DNA of 13,679 nucleotides from positions 1 through 13,679 of the forward strand of contig JBMSHD010000060.1 of NCBI GenBank assembly GCA_049416425.1, read 5' to 3'. The notes below the pieces were generated by a model. It was not told where the DNA came from, did no database searches, and worked only from the letters and a program-made list of their open reading frames with translations. The translations under genes were made by a program, and so were the position numbers. The stretch is from JBMSHD01 sp049416425. GTDB lineage: Bacteria; Pseudomonadota; Gammaproteobacteria; Francisellales; Francisellaceae. The first letter of the stretch is position 1. Each line of letters opens with the position of its first letter. This document shows positions 1-8,480 of this stretch, piece by piece.

Positions 1-128
1 TATGGCTTGAGTTTGTGGCAGGGAGAATGGACAGTGACGAGGTCTCGACCCAAATTGCGCAACGTTATCAAAAAATAATTCAATTATGGGAGGTGTCACA
101 TGCAAAAACAAAACAGCCCGCTTATTAA
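1..128 (+). CDS. iolC: 5-dehydro-2-deoxygluconokinase, C-terminal end (partial)
   Basis: Only the last 41 codons are in the window, read in the frame starting at position 3 (W-L-E-F-V-A-G-R-M...) and ending at TAA 126-128. The tail, with a Trp-Leu start, a short 'AGRMDSDEV' helix and a final 'RYQKIIQLWE' helix, resembles the C-terminal end of IolC proteins carrying the DUF2090 aldolase-like extension. In the pathway IolC phosphorylates 5-dehydro-2-deoxy-D-gluconate. Its position directly upstream of iolB, with a 29-nt overlap (iolB starts at 100), supports the call. The identification rests on this short tail plus operon context, so a different iol-operon gene cannot be excluded. Confidence 0.7.
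   Translation, partial: WLEFVAGRMDSDEVSTQIAQRYQKIIQLWEVSHAKTKQPAY
88..93 (+). promoter_or_regulatory. Ribosome binding site of iolB
   Basis: GGGAGG lies 6 nt upstream of the ATG at 100, inside the 3' coding end of iolC. It fixes the iolB start and shows that iolB is translated from within the preceding gene. Confidence 0.75.
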
Positions 129-918
129 ACATCGGTCGGCTTATGATTACGGCTATAATGCGATCGTGGATGCCAGTTGGCAGACGGCGATGAATTTCGG
201 TGTCTTGAGGCTTAAGCAGGGACAGATTTATGAAATAGGCTCCGGTTTAGAGCGGGCTTTTTTGCTGATGAGTGGGCATGTGATTTTTTCGGTTGATCGG
301 CTGGAATACGATGCTTTTCGCAGCAGCTATTTCAATGAAAATCCGATGGTTCTGCATTTAAGCGCTGTTGATTCGGCGGTGATTAGGGCGAAAACCGATT
401 GTGAGCTTATGGTGATGGAGACCGAAAATGATAGACGTTTTTCGCCTTTAGTGTTTGATCAGACCAATATGCTGGAATCCGAAAGACGAGGCAAAGGGCT
501 CTTGGATGATGTCTCCTATCGCATTGTGCGAACCGTATTTGATAAGCGCAACCGTCCGGAGTCAAATTTAGTCGTCGGTGAGATTATTACCTTTTCGGGG
601 CATTGGTCGAGCTGTCCACCTCATTATCATCGACAGCCTGAGATTTATTACTATCGTTTCTCGGAGCCGCAAGGCTTTGGTATCGGTGAGGATGGTGAAG
701 ACATCAAACGCATTGAGCATAATGACACCATGGTTATCGTTGACGAAAAAACCCATGCACACAGTACAGCGCCTGGTTATGCGCTTTACACCTTATGGTT
801 TATCCGCCATCTTCCCGATGACCCCTATCATATGCCAAGCTTTAAATTCGAACACGATTGGACGCGTCATCTGGAAGCCAACCGGCGAGTATGGCGTCCT
901 TTGGAGGATATAAAATGA
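100..918 (+). CDS. iolB: 5-deoxy-glucuronate isomerase IolB
   Basis: A 272-residue protein of the KduI/IolB cupin family, close to the family's usual length of about 270. IolB isomerises 5-deoxy-D-glucuronate to 5-dehydro-2-deoxy-D-gluconate, the step between IolD and IolC, in the cytoplasm. The C-terminal cupin carries the metal-binding cluster 'PPHYHRQPEIYYYRF' (His, His, Glu), and downstream comes 'THAHSTAPGYALYTLW', the second conserved IolB block with a further His. The ATG at 100 has a GGGAGG Shine-Dalgarno sequence. The gene overlaps the end of iolC by 29 nt, and its TGA (916-918) overlaps the iolD start as ATGA, so translational coupling on both sides is likely. No truncation or missing key residue was seen. 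Confidence 0.95.
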   Translation: MQKQNSPLIKHRSAYDYGYNAIVDASWQTAMNFGVLRLKQGQIYEIGSGLERAFLLMSGHVIFSVDRLEYDAFRSSYFNENPMVLHLSAVDSAVIRAKTDCELMVMETENDRRFSPLVFDQTNMLESERRGKGLLDDVSYRIVRTVFDKRNRPESNLVVGEIITFSGHWSSCPPHYHRQPEIYYYRFSEPQGFGIGEDGEDIKRIEHNDTMVIVDEKTHAHSTAPGYALYTLWFIRHLPDDPYHMPSFKFEHDWTRHLEANRRVWRPLEDIK

Positions 919-2786
919 CAGAAACCATTCATTTGACGATGGCGCAGGCATTGGTGCGTTTTATGGCAAATCAATATATTGTTGTCAACGGCGTTGAGAA
1001 ACGGTTTGTTGAGGCCGTTTTCAGTATCTTTGGGCATGGAAATGTCACGGGTATCGGTGAGGCGCTAGAGTATGACAATCACGGTATCAAGACCTATAGA
1101 GGCAATAATGAGCAGGGAATGGCACATGCCGCCATCGCCTATGCCAAGCAGCTAAATCGCACCCAGATTATTGCCTGCAGTGCATCGATTGGTCCAGGTG
1201 CGCTTAATATGGTGACCGCCGCCGGTGTTGCCACGGCAAATCGTATTCCGCTTTTGTTGTTGCCGGGCGATGTTTTTGCCGATCGCCAGCCCGATCCGGT
1301 GTTGCAACAGATCGAGCAGCCTCATGACTATACCCTGACGGCCAATGATGCGTTTAAGCCTTTGTGTAAATATTGGGATAGAATAACACGCCCTGAGATG
1401 TTGATGAGTGCGGCGATTAATGCCTTTCGAGTGTTGAGTGATCCGGCTGATACAGGTGCGGTCGTGTTGTCTTTACCGCAGGATGTGCAGTCTCAAACCT
1501 TTGATTATCCGCTGGACTTTTTTAAAAAACGGTTGTGGCATATTGATCCGGTTGCCGCCAGTGAGCGCCGTATTATCGAGGCAGTGAAACTGATTCGTGC
1601 GGCAAAAAAACCATTGATTATCGCCGGCGGTGGTGTGCATTATGCTTTTGCCTGTGATGTGCTTTCTCAGTTTTCTCTGCAGCATGGAATTGCCGTGGCC
1701 GAGACCCAAGCCGGTAAAAGTGTGCTGCCCTGGTCTCATGAGTATAATTTAGGGGGGATTGGCACCACAGGCAGTTATGCGGCGAATCAGCTGGCAAAGC
1801 AGGCGGATGTGATTATTGCCATCGGCACGCGTCTGCAGGATTTCACCACGGCATCGAAATGGCTTTATGCTCATGCCAAGATGATTCACATTAATATCAA
1901 TGCTGCCGATGTGATCAAGATGGATGCCTTGGCGCTAAAAGGCGATGCACGTGAAACCTTGCTTAAATTAGCGCAAGAATTAGGCGGTTTTACCACGACA
2001 GCAGGCTATAAGCAACAGGTTGCCAAGGAAAAAGAAAGATGGCAGCTTGAGACGATGAAACGATATCAGACGCCGGTATCAGACCATAGGCTTGGACAAC
2101 TGCAGGTATTGGGTTGTCTCAATGCATTTATGGGAGAGGAAGATACGGTTATTTGCGCCGCCGGAAGTCTGCCTGGGGATCTGCATCGATTCTGGCAGAG
2201 TAAAAAAACCAAGGATTATCATCTTGAATATGGTTTCTCTTGTATGGGTTATGAGGTCGCCGCCGGCCTTGGAGTTGCATTGGCTAAAGAAAAGGAGAAC
2301 AGTGGCGGGCGTGCTTATGTCATCGTTGGCGATGGCAGTTTTTTAATGCTCCACTCCGAGTTGGTCACAGCGATTGCTGAAGGGCTTAGTTTTACCATTT
2401 TGCTTTTGGATAATGGCGGATTTCAGTGTATTCATAACCTGCAGACGGCTTGCGGTAGTGAGGGTTTTGCCACCGAGCTGGTTTATCGTGACACCAAAGA
2501 TCGATACGGGAAAAAGACGTTAAATATCGACTTTGCCAAATATGCGGAAGCCTTGGGTGTCAATGCCTGTCGTATCAATACGCTGGATGGGCTAAAAGAA
2601 GCGCTAAACAAGACATCCGATTATAATGGTGTGTCATTGATTGAGATTAAAGTTGAGCCTAAGAGTATGAGCCATGGCTATGAATCTTGGTGGCGTGTGG
2701 GGGTGGCACAGACTTCCAGGTCGCCTAAAGTCATGGATGCGCATCTCAAGGCGCAGGTTGAATTCGAAAAATGCAGGAAATACTGA
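915..2786 (+). CDS. iolD: 3D-(3,5/4)-trihydroxycyclohexane-1,2-dione acylhydrolase IolD (ThDP-dependent)
   Basis: A 623-residue thiamine diphosphate enzyme that opens the ring of 3D-trihydroxycyclohexane-1,2-dione to give 5-deoxy-glucuronate. Domains follow the acetolactate-synthase fold: an N-terminal PYR domain with the activating Glu66 in 'RGNNEQ', a central domain ('AAKKPLIIAGGG', about 229-240), and a C-terminal PP domain. The PP domain carries the ThDP/Mg motif GDGS (472-475), followed by LLLDN at 496-500. Met at 915 is chosen over an in-frame ATG at 858: GGAGG (903-907) lies 7 nt upstream, and 'MTETIHLTMAQALVRF' begins like other IolD proteins. It starts within the iolB stop (ATGA) and ends at TGA 2784-2786, where TGATG leads into iolE. 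Confidence 0.95.
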   Translation: MTETIHLTMAQALVRFMANQYIVVNGVEKRFVEAVFSIFGHGNVTGIGEALEYDNHGIKTYRGNNEQGMAHAAIAYAKQLNRTQIIACSASIGPGALNMVTAAGVATANRIPLLLLPGDVFADRQPDPVLQQIEQPHDYTLTANDAFKPLCKYWDRITRPEMLMSAAINAFRVLSDPADTGAVVLSLPQDVQSQTFDYPLDFFKKRLWHIDPVAASERRIIEAVKLIRAAKKPLIIAGGGVHYAFACDVLSQFSLQHGIAVAETQAGKSVLPWSHEYNLGGIGTTGSYAANQLAKQADVIIAIGTRLQDFTTASKWLYAHAKMIHININAADVIKMDALALKGDARETLLKLAQELGGFTTTAGYKQQVAKEKERWQLETMKRYQTPVSDHRLGQLQVLGCLNAFMGEEDTVICAAGSLPGDLHRFWQSKKTKDYHLEYGFSCMGYEVAAGLGVALAKEKENSGGRAYVIVGDGSFLMLHSELVTAIAEGLSFTILLLDNGGFQCIHNLQTACGSEGFATELVYRDTKDRYGKKTLNIDFAKYAEALGVNACRINTLDGLKEALNKTSDYNGVSLIEIKVEPKSMSHGYESWWRVGVAQTSRSPKVMDAHLKAQVEFEKCRKY

Positions 2787-3694
2787 TGCAGACGATAAAA
2801 AAATTGACGAATGTTAAGCTGGCGATTGCACCGATTAATTGGAGCAATGACGATGATCCGAGTTTAGGTGGGGACATCAGTTTTGAACGCTGTATCAGCG
2901 AGATGCATAAAGCCGGCTTCAGTGGGACGGAGATTGGCCATAAATATCCTAAAGATCCGAGGGTATTGATGCAGGCACTGTCGCCATTTAAGCTTCAGGT
3001 CTCCAGCGCCTGGTTTTCAACTTTTTTTACCGAAGAGGGACGATTTAAAGAGACATGTGAGCGTTTTATGTACCATCTTTCTTTTATGAAAGCGGTGGGT
3101 GCGACAGTGATTAATGTCTGTGAATGTGGTTTTTCTATTCAGCAGAGTGACCAGGCGATATTTGGCGGGACAAAACCCCATTTTACTGAAAAACAGTGGG
3201 CATTGTTGATTCAAGGGCTTCATGAGATTGGACGCCTTGCATATGATTATGGTATGCCGTTGAGCTATCATTTTCATCTGGGGACAGGAATTCAGAACAA
3301 AGATGAGATTGACTATTTAATGCGTCATACCTCCAATACGCTTTTGGGGTTATTGATCGATACCGGGCATGCGGCGGCGGTTGGCATCGATATCAATGGT
3401 TTGATAGATGAGTACGCCGCACGCATCAACCAGGTTCATCTAAAAGATATACGCGGCGATGTGATTCAACGCATGAAAGCCGAACAAGGCAGCTTTATGC
3501 AAGCGGTGAAAGCCGGCATGTTCACCGTGCCTGGCGATGGAGATATCGATTTCGATCCTGTTTTTGACAGGCTTGCCGATATCGATTACAAGGGTTGGTT
3601 CGTGGTTGAGGCAGAACAAGATCCTCATCTTGCCAATCCGCTTGAATATGCGCATAAAGCGCGTCAGTTTATTCATCAAAAAACGGGGCTTTAA
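2786..3694 (+). CDS. iolE: Inosose dehydratase IolE
   Basis: A 302-residue TIM-barrel protein of the xylose isomerase-like family. It dehydrates scyllo-inosose (2-keto-myo-inositol) to 3D-trihydroxycyclohexane-1,2-dione, the step before IolD. The family signature is clear: the N-terminal 'LAIAPINWSNDDDPSLGG' block, 'CECGFS', 'YHFHLGTG', 'LLIDTGHAAA', 'INQVHLKDIRGDV' and 'GWFVVEAEQDP', which together supply the acidic and His metal ligands expected of the fold. Two ATGs are in frame. The one at 2786 is preferred because it forms a TGATG junction with the iolD stop and has AGGAAA just upstream. The one at 2771 would add five residues and has only a weak ribosome site. Confidence 0.93.
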   Translation: MQTIKKLTNVKLAIAPINWSNDDDPSLGGDISFERCISEMHKAGFSGTEIGHKYPKDPRVLMQALSPFKLQVSSAWFSTFFTEEGRFKETCERFMYHLSFMKAVGATVINVCECGFSIQQSDQAIFGGTKPHFTEKQWALLIQGLHEIGRLAYDYGMPLSYHFHLGTGIQNKDEIDYLMRHTSNTLLGLLIDTGHAAAVGIDINGLIDEYAARINQVHLKDIRGDVIQRMKAEQGSFMQAVKAGMFTVPGDGDIDFDPVFDRLADIDYKGWFVVEAEQDPHLANPLEYAHKARQFIHQKTGL

Positions 3695-3696
3695 CG

Positions 3697-4725
3697 ATGA
3701 AACAACAAGTCGCCTTAATCGGTTGTGGACGTATTGGGCAGATGCATCTTACGCATCTGCAGAGCATGCCAAATGTCACGGTGAAATATATTGTTGACGA
3801 TAAGGCAAAAGCCGAGGATTATCCCGGCATTTTTATTTATCGGCAAGCCTGTCTCGAGGAGGTATTAAGAGATACCTCATTGTCGGCTGTGGTGATTGCC
3901 GCCTCATCCGCTGCGCATGTTGCTTTGATTGAGAAGGCCGCCGATTATGGCAAGGCGATTTTTTGTGAGAAACCCGTCTCTTTCAAGCCGAATGAGCTCA
4001 AACATATCAAGGCGATTATTGCCAAAAGTAGCGTGATTTTTCAGGTGGGGCTAAATCGGCGTTTTGATCCTGATTTCAGGCTATTAAAGCAACGGGTAGA
4101 GGCCGGTGAGATCGGTGATATTCATATCATTAAAATCACTAATCATGATCCAAGGCGACCGGCTCTTGACTTTGTCGCCAAATCCGGTGGGCTGTTTTTT
4201 GATTTCAATATTCATGATTTTGATATGGTGCATTTTTTAAGCGATCAGCGTGTTGTCGAAGCTTATGCGCAAGGGGACGCGATGATCGAGCCGGATTTGC
4301 GCAACTATAACGATATCGATACAGCCATTATTACCTTGAAGCTTGAAAGCGGTGCACTGGTTGTTATCGATGCCTCGAGAGAGACCAACTGTGGCTATGA
4401 TCAAAGGCTGGAGGTCTTTGGTTCAAAAGGCATGTTGAGAGTGGACAATTTGCAAAAGACGACGGTTTCGGCGAAATCGGCGGCGCTTAAACTGCAATAT
4501 GAGCTGCCTTTATGGAGTTTTGTCGAGCGATATCATCAGTCTTATGCCCATGCCTTCGACGCTTTTTTTGCCCGGGTTGAATCTTCTCAAATAAGACAAG
4601 CTGATGTTGCTGGCATCGATGCCATCATTAAAGCTGTTGATGTTGCCAACATGGTCGATGTATCGTTTAAAAAGGGCTGTGTTGTTCACTGTCAACGACA
4701 TGAGTCAGAATCGACTGTGGCATAA
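3697..4725 (+). CDS. iolG: myo-Inositol 2-dehydrogenase IolG
   Basis: A 342-residue Gfo/Idh/MocA oxidoreductase. It oxidises myo-inositol to scyllo-inosose with NAD+, the entry reaction of the pathway. The N-terminal Rossmann fold begins 'VALIGCGRIGQMH' (GxGxxG at 9-14). The family motif CEKP (90-93) carries the catalytic Lys92. 'GGLFFDFNIHDFDM' supplies Asp169 and His173, matching the Lys/Asp/His catalytic set of characterised inositol dehydrogenases. It starts 2 nt after the iolE stop, so it is co-transcribed. The C-terminal dimerisation sheet ('DTAIITLKLESGALVVIDASR') is complete. Family and operon context support inositol as the substrate, though related dehydrogenases also use scyllo-inositol. 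Confidence 0.93.
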   Translation: MKQQVALIGCGRIGQMHLTHLQSMPNVTVKYIVDDKAKAEDYPGIFIYRQACLEEVLRDTSLSAVVIAASSAAHVALIEKAADYGKAIFCEKPVSFKPNELKHIKAIIAKSSVIFQVGLNRRFDPDFRLLKQRVEAGEIGDIHIIKITNHDPRRPALDFVAKSGGLFFDFNIHDFDMVHFLSDQRVVEAYAQGDAMIEPDLRNYNDIDTAIITLKLESGALVVIDASRETNCGYDQRLEVFGSKGMLRVDNLQKTTVSAKSAALKLQYELPLWSFVERYHQSYAHAFDAFFARVESSQIRQADVAGIDAIIKAVDVANMVDVSFKKGCVVHCQRHESESTVA

Positions 4726-4750
4726 AAATGGTAGAAAGATCACAATAATA

Positions 4751-4756
4751 GAGGAG
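4751..4756 (+). promoter_or_regulatory. Ribosome binding site selecting the GTG start of iolA/mmsA
   Basis: GAGGAG lies 7 nt upstream of a GTG at 4764. It supports GTG as the start codon in the 38-nt gap after iolG. Confidence 0.7.
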
Positions 4757-4763
4757 TAAACCG

Positions 4764-6311
4764 GTGATAAAGCGTGAAGCAGAAGCGATTTTAGATCAGA
4801 CAGCCGAAAAAGAAATCTCATGGATTTCGCATCTGATTGCAGGAGAAAAAATAGTCAATGATGATCATCAAATCGACATTTATAATCCGGCAACCGCTGA
4901 GGTTGTTGGAAAGCTTGCTATGGGATCTCAGAAAGAGGTTGATCAGGCGGTGATTGCGGCGCGCAATGCCTTGGCCTCCTGGTCTCTGCTAAGCCCGCTT
5001 AAAAGAGCCCGAATATTGTTTAACTATAATGCATTGTTGAATCAGCATAAACATGAAATTGCAGCCTTGATTACCAAAGAGCATGGTAAAGTTTATGCCG
5101 ATGCCTTGGGTGAGGTGCAAAGAGGAATTGAAGTCGTTGAGTTTGCCTGTGGCATTCCCGAGCTTTTAAAGAGTCAATATTCTCATCAGGTCTCAACGGA
5201 TGTTGATTGTTATGCTATTCGCCAGCCTGTCGGTGTCTGTGTCGGTATTACACCTTTTAATTTTCCGGTTATGGTGCCGATGTGGATGTTTCCGATTGCC
5301 ATCGCCTGTGGCAATACCTTTGTGCTTAAGCCCTCGGAAAAAGATCCCTCATCGACGATGAAGATTGTTGAGCTTATCCATGAGGCGGGTTTGCCAAAGG
5401 GAGTTGTCAATGTTGTTCATGGTGATAAAGCGGTCGTCGATGGACTCTTGCGCCACCCGGATGTCGATGCGGTAAGTTTTGTCGGTTCAACACCGGTTGC
5501 CAAATATGTCTATGAGACGGCATCGTTTTATGGGAAGCGAGTTCAAGCCTTAGGTGGCGCTAAAAACCACTGTGTTGTGATGCCTGATGCCGATATGGAT
5601 GATGCTGTTGATGGGCTTATGGGAGCGGCTTTTGGTTCTGCCGGTGAGCGCTGTATGGCGATATCGGTTGCCGTAGCCGTCGGTGATAAGGTGGCAGATC
5701 AGTTAATAGAGAGGTTATCCGATAAGATAGACAGGCTTAAAGTCTCGGCCGGTGTCGATAAGGAGGCCGAAATGGGGCCCGTGATTACAAAACGGCATCA
5801 ACAGAATATTGCCGAATATATCGATTCGGGAATTAAAGAGGGCGCAAAATTGATCAAAGATGGTCGCAGGCTTAAAGTTGATGGCTATGAAAACGGCTAT
5901 TTTGTTGGTCCGAGCCTATTTGATCATGTCGATGAGACCATGCGTATTTACAAAGAGGAGATATTTGGACCTGTTTTGTCGGTGGTTCGTGTCGATTCTT
6001 TGGTGGAGGCGTTGGCGTTAATCAATCGCAACCCTTATGGTAATGGTTCGAGTATCTACACGGCGGATGGCAGCTCTTCACGTCTGTTTAGTTCAAAGGT
6101 GACGACCGGCATGGTCGGCGTCAATATCCCGATTCCAGTGCCGATGGCTTTTCATAGTTTTGGTGGTTGGAAAAATTCACTGTTTGGCGACACCCATGTC
6201 CATGGTAGCGAAGGCGTGCATTTCTACACGCGTCTTAAAACCATCACCACGAAGTGGGTCTCTAGAAAACAAGAGAGCCAAAATCCATTTATGATGCCGA
6301 CTCTGCAGTAG
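4764..6311 (+). CDS. iolA: Methylmalonate-semialdehyde dehydrogenase (CoA-acylating), malonate-semialdehyde converting
   Basis: A 515-residue aldehyde dehydrogenase of the CoA-acylating MmsA/IolA type. In this operon it would convert malonate semialdehyde to acetyl-CoA and CO2. Visible motifs are 'TPFNFPVMVPMWMFPIAIA' (from 163), the NAD-binding 'FVLKPSEKDPSS', and the catalytic Cys297 in 'GSAGERCMA'. Asn268 ('GGAKNHCVVMPDADMD') stands where ordinary hydrolytic aldehyde dehydrogenases have the general-base Glu, the hallmark of the CoA-dependent subfamily. The GTG start is supported by GAGGAG. The 3' end overlaps the end of convergent rsmB by 23 nt. The last gene of the run, it may also serve valine breakdown, where it is called mmsA. 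Confidence 0.93.
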   Translation: MIKREAEAILDQTAEKEISWISHLIAGEKIVNDDHQIDIYNPATAEVVGKLAMGSQKEVDQAVIAARNALASWSLLSPLKRARILFNYNALLNQHKHEIAALITKEHGKVYADALGEVQRGIEVVEFACGIPELLKSQYSHQVSTDVDCYAIRQPVGVCVGITPFNFPVMVPMWMFPIAIACGNTFVLKPSEKDPSSTMKIVELIHEAGLPKGVVNVVHGDKAVVDGLLRHPDVDAVSFVGSTPVAKYVYETASFYGKRVQALGGAKNHCVVMPDADMDDAVDGLMGAAFGSAGERCMAISVAVAVGDKVADQLIERLSDKIDRLKVSAGVDKEAEMGPVITKRHQQNIAEYIDSGIKEGAKLIKDGRRLKVDGYENGYFVGPSLFDHVDETMRIYKEEIFGPVLSVVRVDSLVEALALINRNPYGNGSSIYTADGSSSRLFSSKVTTGMVGVNIPIPVPMAFHSFGGWKNSLFGDTHVHGSEGVHFYTRLKTITTKWVSRKQESQNPFMMPTLQ

Positions 6312-7593
6312 GTTTTGTGGCTTTTTGCAATAAACAATAGTAGAAACCATCTCCGTTTTCATCCCCGGGTAGAATCTGATAACCAATATCGGTGGCATAG
6401 GGAGCCAGGAGAGCAATATCAACGACGAGGGCATCGGTTTGTTTTTCGATAAAGGCCTGAATCTGCTCATTATTTTCCTGCGGCAGGATGGAGCAGGTTG
6501 CATACAAAAGCTGTCCACCAGGCTTGAGATACTGCCAGAGATGGGACAGAATCTGGCGTTGCGTGACAGCAATGGCATCTACATCTTTGGCGTGACGTAG
6601 CACTTTGATATCGGGGTGACGGCGAATAACCCCGGTGGCAGAACAGGGCGCATCGACAAGAATTTTATCAAAAGAGACGGTTAGTTTATCGTTGTCTTGA
6701 CTGGCATCGCCATGAATCAGTTGAATGTTGAGATTGTCTTGATTTAAGCGTTTTAGGTTTTCACGAATTAACGTCAGTCGAGTGGCATGGCTATCAACGG
6801 CGGTGAGATGGCATTTTGGTGCTATCTCAAGCAGATGCGTGGTCTTACCACCGGGGGCGGCACAGGCATCAAGAATTGTCTCACCGTTTTTGGGACTTAT
6901 GATGGTGGCGGCATATTGTGCCGAGATATCCTGAACCGAGTAAAATCCTCGTTGAAAAACCGGATCATTGCCGACATCGATAGCGTCGGTCAATTTAAGG
7001 CAGTAGGGTTGCGATGTCGTTGTATAATCGATTTTTCGTTGCGCCAAGCTCTCAAGTACCGCCTGCGGATTTTTCTGTCGGTTTAGGCGGATAAACATCG
7101 GTGCGTGCTTATTGCTGTTTTCAGACAATGCTTGAAATTTGTGTCGATAATGTTGGGCTAGCTGATTGGAGAGCCAGTTCGGCAGATCAACAAAGGATTC
7201 ACTTTGGGTGAGTATTGCTTCTTTAGTCGTGGCAATCTTTCTGAGTATGGCATTGACAAATTTTTGATAGGCCTGAAGCTTTAATTCGCTACAGGCTGAA
7301 ACGGTTTCATTGATCACGGCATGATTGGGTTTGCGCATATATAAGAGTTGATAACCGCCAATGAGAAGCAGACAATACAGCTTCGGTTTTGGTTTTTTCT
7401 GAACAACATTTGCAAGAACGTGATTGAGAAAAAAATAATGACGAAAAACCCCAAAGCCGATGGCATAAATCAATCGCCTGTCTTGATCATTGAGTTTGAA
7501 TCGGGCGACATCCTGATCAAGGGTGATCAGCGAAGATTGAGCTTTGATAACCGAATAGATAATGTCACAGGCAATGGCGCGAGCATTTTTCAT
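6289..7593 (-). CDS. rsmB: 16S rRNA (cytosine(967)-C(5))-methyltransferase RsmB
   Basis: A 434-residue protein, near the E. coli length of 429. It methylates C967 of 16S rRNA. The N-terminal NusB-like RNA-binding domain (about 1-135, with 'HAVINETVSAC') is followed by the Fmu/Nol1 methyltransferase domain. Key motifs: 'VQDISAQ' (220-226), the SAM loop DACAAPGGKT (242-251), the first conserved Cys317 in 'DAPCSATGV', and the second, Cys367, in 'YATCS'. These are the two cysteines used by RNA m5C methyltransferases. The ATG at 7593 lies 3 nt after the suhB stop, so the pair form an operon. The reading frame runs 23 nt into the 3' end of the oppositely oriented iolA. Confidence 0.95.
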   Translation of the reverse strand: MKNARAIACDIIYSVIKAQSSLITLDQDVARFKLNDQDRRLIYAIGFGVFRHYFFLNHVLANVVQKKPKPKLYCLLLIGGYQLLYMRKPNHAVINETVSACSELKLQAYQKFVNAILRKIATTKEAILTQSESFVDLPNWLSNQLAQHYRHKFQALSENSNKHAPMFIRLNRQKNPQAVLESLAQRKIDYTTTSQPYCLKLTDAIDVGNDPVFQRGFYSVQDISAQYAATIISPKNGETILDACAAPGGKTTHLLEIAPKCHLTAVDSHATRLTLIRENLKRLNQDNLNIQLIHGDASQDNDKLTVSFDKILVDAPCSATGVIRRHPDIKVLRHAKDVDAIAVTQRQILSHLWQYLKPGGQLLYATCSILPQENNEQIQAFIEKQTDALVVDIALLAPYATDIGYQILPGDENGDGFYYCLLQKATKPTAESAS

Positions 7594-7596
7594 CGC

Positions 7597-8391
7597 TTAG
7601 GAGACAAGATGTGGTTTTAAAACGGTGACAAGTTTTGGCACAAGTCTTGGATTGCCGGCAATTAGACGTCCATGATCGAGGTGGTTGACGCCACCATCTA
7701 ATTCGCACAGCATGCCACCGGCTTCTTTGATGATGAGAGAGGCCGCGGCAATATCCCAGATTTTGGCATCACGCGAGGTCCAGATGGCATCGATGAAGCC
7801 GGCAGCAACATAACACATATCCAGTGCCAGTGAACCACTGTAGCGAAGTCCTGAAATCGATTGATTTAGCTCGGATAAAACCTCAAGATAGCTCGATTTG
7901 AAGATGCGTCGGCTGTATTTTACCGAACCGGATAGCAGTGTGCCTTGGAAATCTTTGCGATTGGTCACACGAATTCGTTGACCATTGAGCTGGGCTCCGT
8001 CACCTTTGCTGGCGGTAAACAGCTGGTCGAGATAGGGATTGTAAACCACGGCGAGATCTGGTTTACCACGGTAAAACATGGCGATAGAGACACAGTGATG
8101 AGGAAAACCATGGATAAAGTTGTTGGTGCCATCGATTGGGTCGATAATCCAGGTGTGTCTGGCGTCTTCATTACCAAAACTGCCGGATTCTTCGGTGATA
8201 AAATAATGATCCGGAAAGGCTTTCTGAATAATCTCGAGTATGGCTTTTTCAACGGTGATATCAACATTGGTGACATAATTGTTTTTGGCCTTCTCTTCTA
8301 CCTGGATATTGGCGGGGTTCTCAGACGCTTTTGCCATGATGCGACCGGCTTTGCGGGCGGCTTTGATGGCAAGGTTCATCATCGGATGCAT
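7597..8391 (-). CDS. suhB: Inositol-1-monophosphatase family protein SuhB
   Basis: A 264-residue Mg-dependent phosphatase that hydrolyses inositol-1-phosphate to inositol. In E. coli SuhB also joins rRNA antitermination complexes. Motifs: 'EES' metal-ligand region around 67-69, the signature DPIDGTNNF (84-92), and the C-terminal 'WDIAAASLIIKEAGG' (212-226). The start 'MHPMMNLAIKAARKAG' matches the conserved SuhB N-terminus, and AAGGA lies 6 nt upstream on this strand. An upstream in-frame ATG at 8445 would add 18 unlikely residues. First gene of a two-gene unit with rsmB. It lies beside an inositol-degradation operon but in the opposite orientation, so a metabolic link is only a possibility. 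Confidence 0.93.
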   Translation of the reverse strand: MHPMMNLAIKAARKAGRIMAKASENPANIQVEEKAKNNYVTNVDITVEKAILEIIQKAFPDHYFITEESGSFGNEDARHTWIIDPIDGTNNFIHGFPHHCVSIAMFYRGKPDLAVVYNPYLDQLFTASKGDGAQLNGQRIRVTNRKDFQGTLLSGSVKYSRRIFKSSYLEVLSELNQSISGLRYSGSLALDMCYVAAGFIDAIWTSRDAKIWDIAAASLIIKEAGGMLCELDGGVNHLDHGRLIAGNPRLVPKLVTVLKPHLVS

Positions 8392-8435
8392 AGGATTTCC
8401 TTTTTCTAAGGGGTAGGTTATTCTATTTTGTTGTG

Positions 8436-8441
8436 TATAAT
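8436..8441 (+). promoter_or_regulatory. Candidate -10 box (TATAAT) for trmJ in the suhB/trmJ divergent region
   Basis: A perfect TATAAT sits 39 nt before the trmJ ATG in the 89-nt divergent intergenic region. No good -35 hexamer is visible at 15-18 nt spacing. Read on the other strand, the same bases lie in GTATTATAC, which offers TATTAT as a possible suhB -10, so the two promoters may overlap. Confidence 0.45.
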
Positions 8442-8480
8442 ACATTATTTAGTCAACAGGTGATAGTTTGAAATCAAAAG

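Noticed and set aside
578..913. Open frame within iolB in another frame
   Set aside because: It is a shadow of iolB; no ribosome site and no family resemblance.
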